Source of the DNA: Macrostomum hystrix
Lineage: Eukaryota; Platyhelminthes; Macrostomidae
Length of the DNA stretch: 64,000 nt
Direction: 5' to 3'
Assembly: GCA_950097015.1 (NCBI GenBank)
Contig: CATNEN010000032.1
Coordinates: 1,116,001 to 1,180,000 of the forward strand
Numbering within the stretch: the stretch's first letter is position 1; every line of letters begins with the position of its first letter. Below, piece by piece: positions 63,473 through 64,000 of this stretch. The translations under genes and the position numbers were made by a program. The notes below the pieces were generated by a model. The model worked only from the letters and a program-made list of their open reading frames with translations. It did not search any database and was not told where the DNA came from.

Positions 63473-64000
63473 CTCTATTCACTACACAATTAGTACATTC
63501 GGTCCCGCTGTTTATGGCCTAACTTTACCAGATCGCTTTCAATTTACTGTTTTTGTATACCAACCCTGGTCATCAAAAGATTGGAGTCCGTCTCAGACTC
63601 GATGCGGTAGTTAAGTGTAGTAACAATAAACAACAGATTTTATTATTTTCAATTATTCGGTGATTCACCTGCTGCTGAATATTATTACATCATTTTCTCG
63701 GTTCGAACTCGGTTTCTGCTTTTATCTGTCATCTTCAAGAATTATAGAAACAAAATAAAAGTCTAATTATAAAAAACATGCTCTCTATTCAGTTTTGTTA
63801 TTCCGGATCGGAAACGAATTTATTCTCCTGGTATTTCTTTCACTAGCTCTGAAATCACGCTTTGATAAAAATTGAAATCATACGAAGACTGTTTGGACAT
63901 TTCGCGTACAAACTTACAACATTTAGACAACGAACCAATGCAAAAAGTTTAGCAATCTAACGTCTCAATGTAATAATTCTTGGACTCTGGCTCGCTGTTG
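63473..64000. other. Right-edge unique sequence
   Basis: No supported gene. AATAAA at about 63626 may be a poly(A) signal, but no coding region could be assigned to it. Confidence 0.45.

Noticed and set aside
62690..63614. Three overlapping plus-strand frames of up to 299 codons (YQPYEPCITNP)
   Set aside because: Produced by a 23-bp repeat cycling through all frames; no gene structure.

Overview
The window is eukaryotic. Its genes are split by GT-AG introns, and every exon junction I propose keeps the reading frame. There are no operons, prokaryotic signals or phage genes. Gene content (a Scratch-type zinc-finger factor, an adhesion GPCR, a rhodopsin-type GPCR, a secreted or membrane leucine-rich-repeat protein and a J-domain/TPR/RRM protein) points to a bilaterian animal. 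Extreme minisatellite load, tRNA-derived SINEs, hAT elements and AG sites just upstream of start codons would fit a repeat-rich free-living flatworm (Macrostomum-like). The organism is my inference; no sequence comparison was run.

Layout. 1-1000 (minus): first coding exon of an LRR protein running off the left edge, with a 12-bp minisatellite just upstream. About 1945-2990: GC-rich, TATA-containing block that looks like a solo LTR. 4251-10436 (plus): three-exon class A GPCR whose 4.3-kb second intron holds GTTA arrays, a composite repeat element with hammerhead-like motifs and a complete SINE. 10990-16890: three large minisatellites in otherwise featureless DNA. 17325-19922 (plus): three-exon Scratch-family (Snail superfamily) zinc-finger gene. 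20000-27000: mostly minisatellites, one array 2.6 kb long. 27990-48434 (minus): eight-exon adhesion GPCR (1208 aa), almost every intron carrying its own minisatellite; intron 3 also contains a complete non-autonomous hAT element. About 49796-51350: decayed Ty3/Gypsy retrotransposon. 51932-58435 (plus): eight-exon gene for a 686-aa TTC31-like protein with an N-terminal J domain, zinc ribbon, TPRs, UBA-like segment and C-terminal RRM; a second hAT copy in opposite orientation lies in its first intron. 58740-62010 and 62715-63470: two 23-bp satellite arrays, the first about 3.3 kb.

About a third of the window is tandem repeat. Many repeat units (15, 21, 39, 45, 48, 150 bp) are multiples of three and yield long open frames that are not genes. 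The five genes do not form an obvious pathway: three act at the cell surface, one is a nuclear repressor, and one is a probable co-chaperone with RNA-binding potential. The most noteworthy items are the domain architecture of the J/TPR/RRM protein, the paired hAT elements that carry the same satellite motif seen in stand-alone arrays, and the LTR-like element with hammerhead-ribozyme-like cores.
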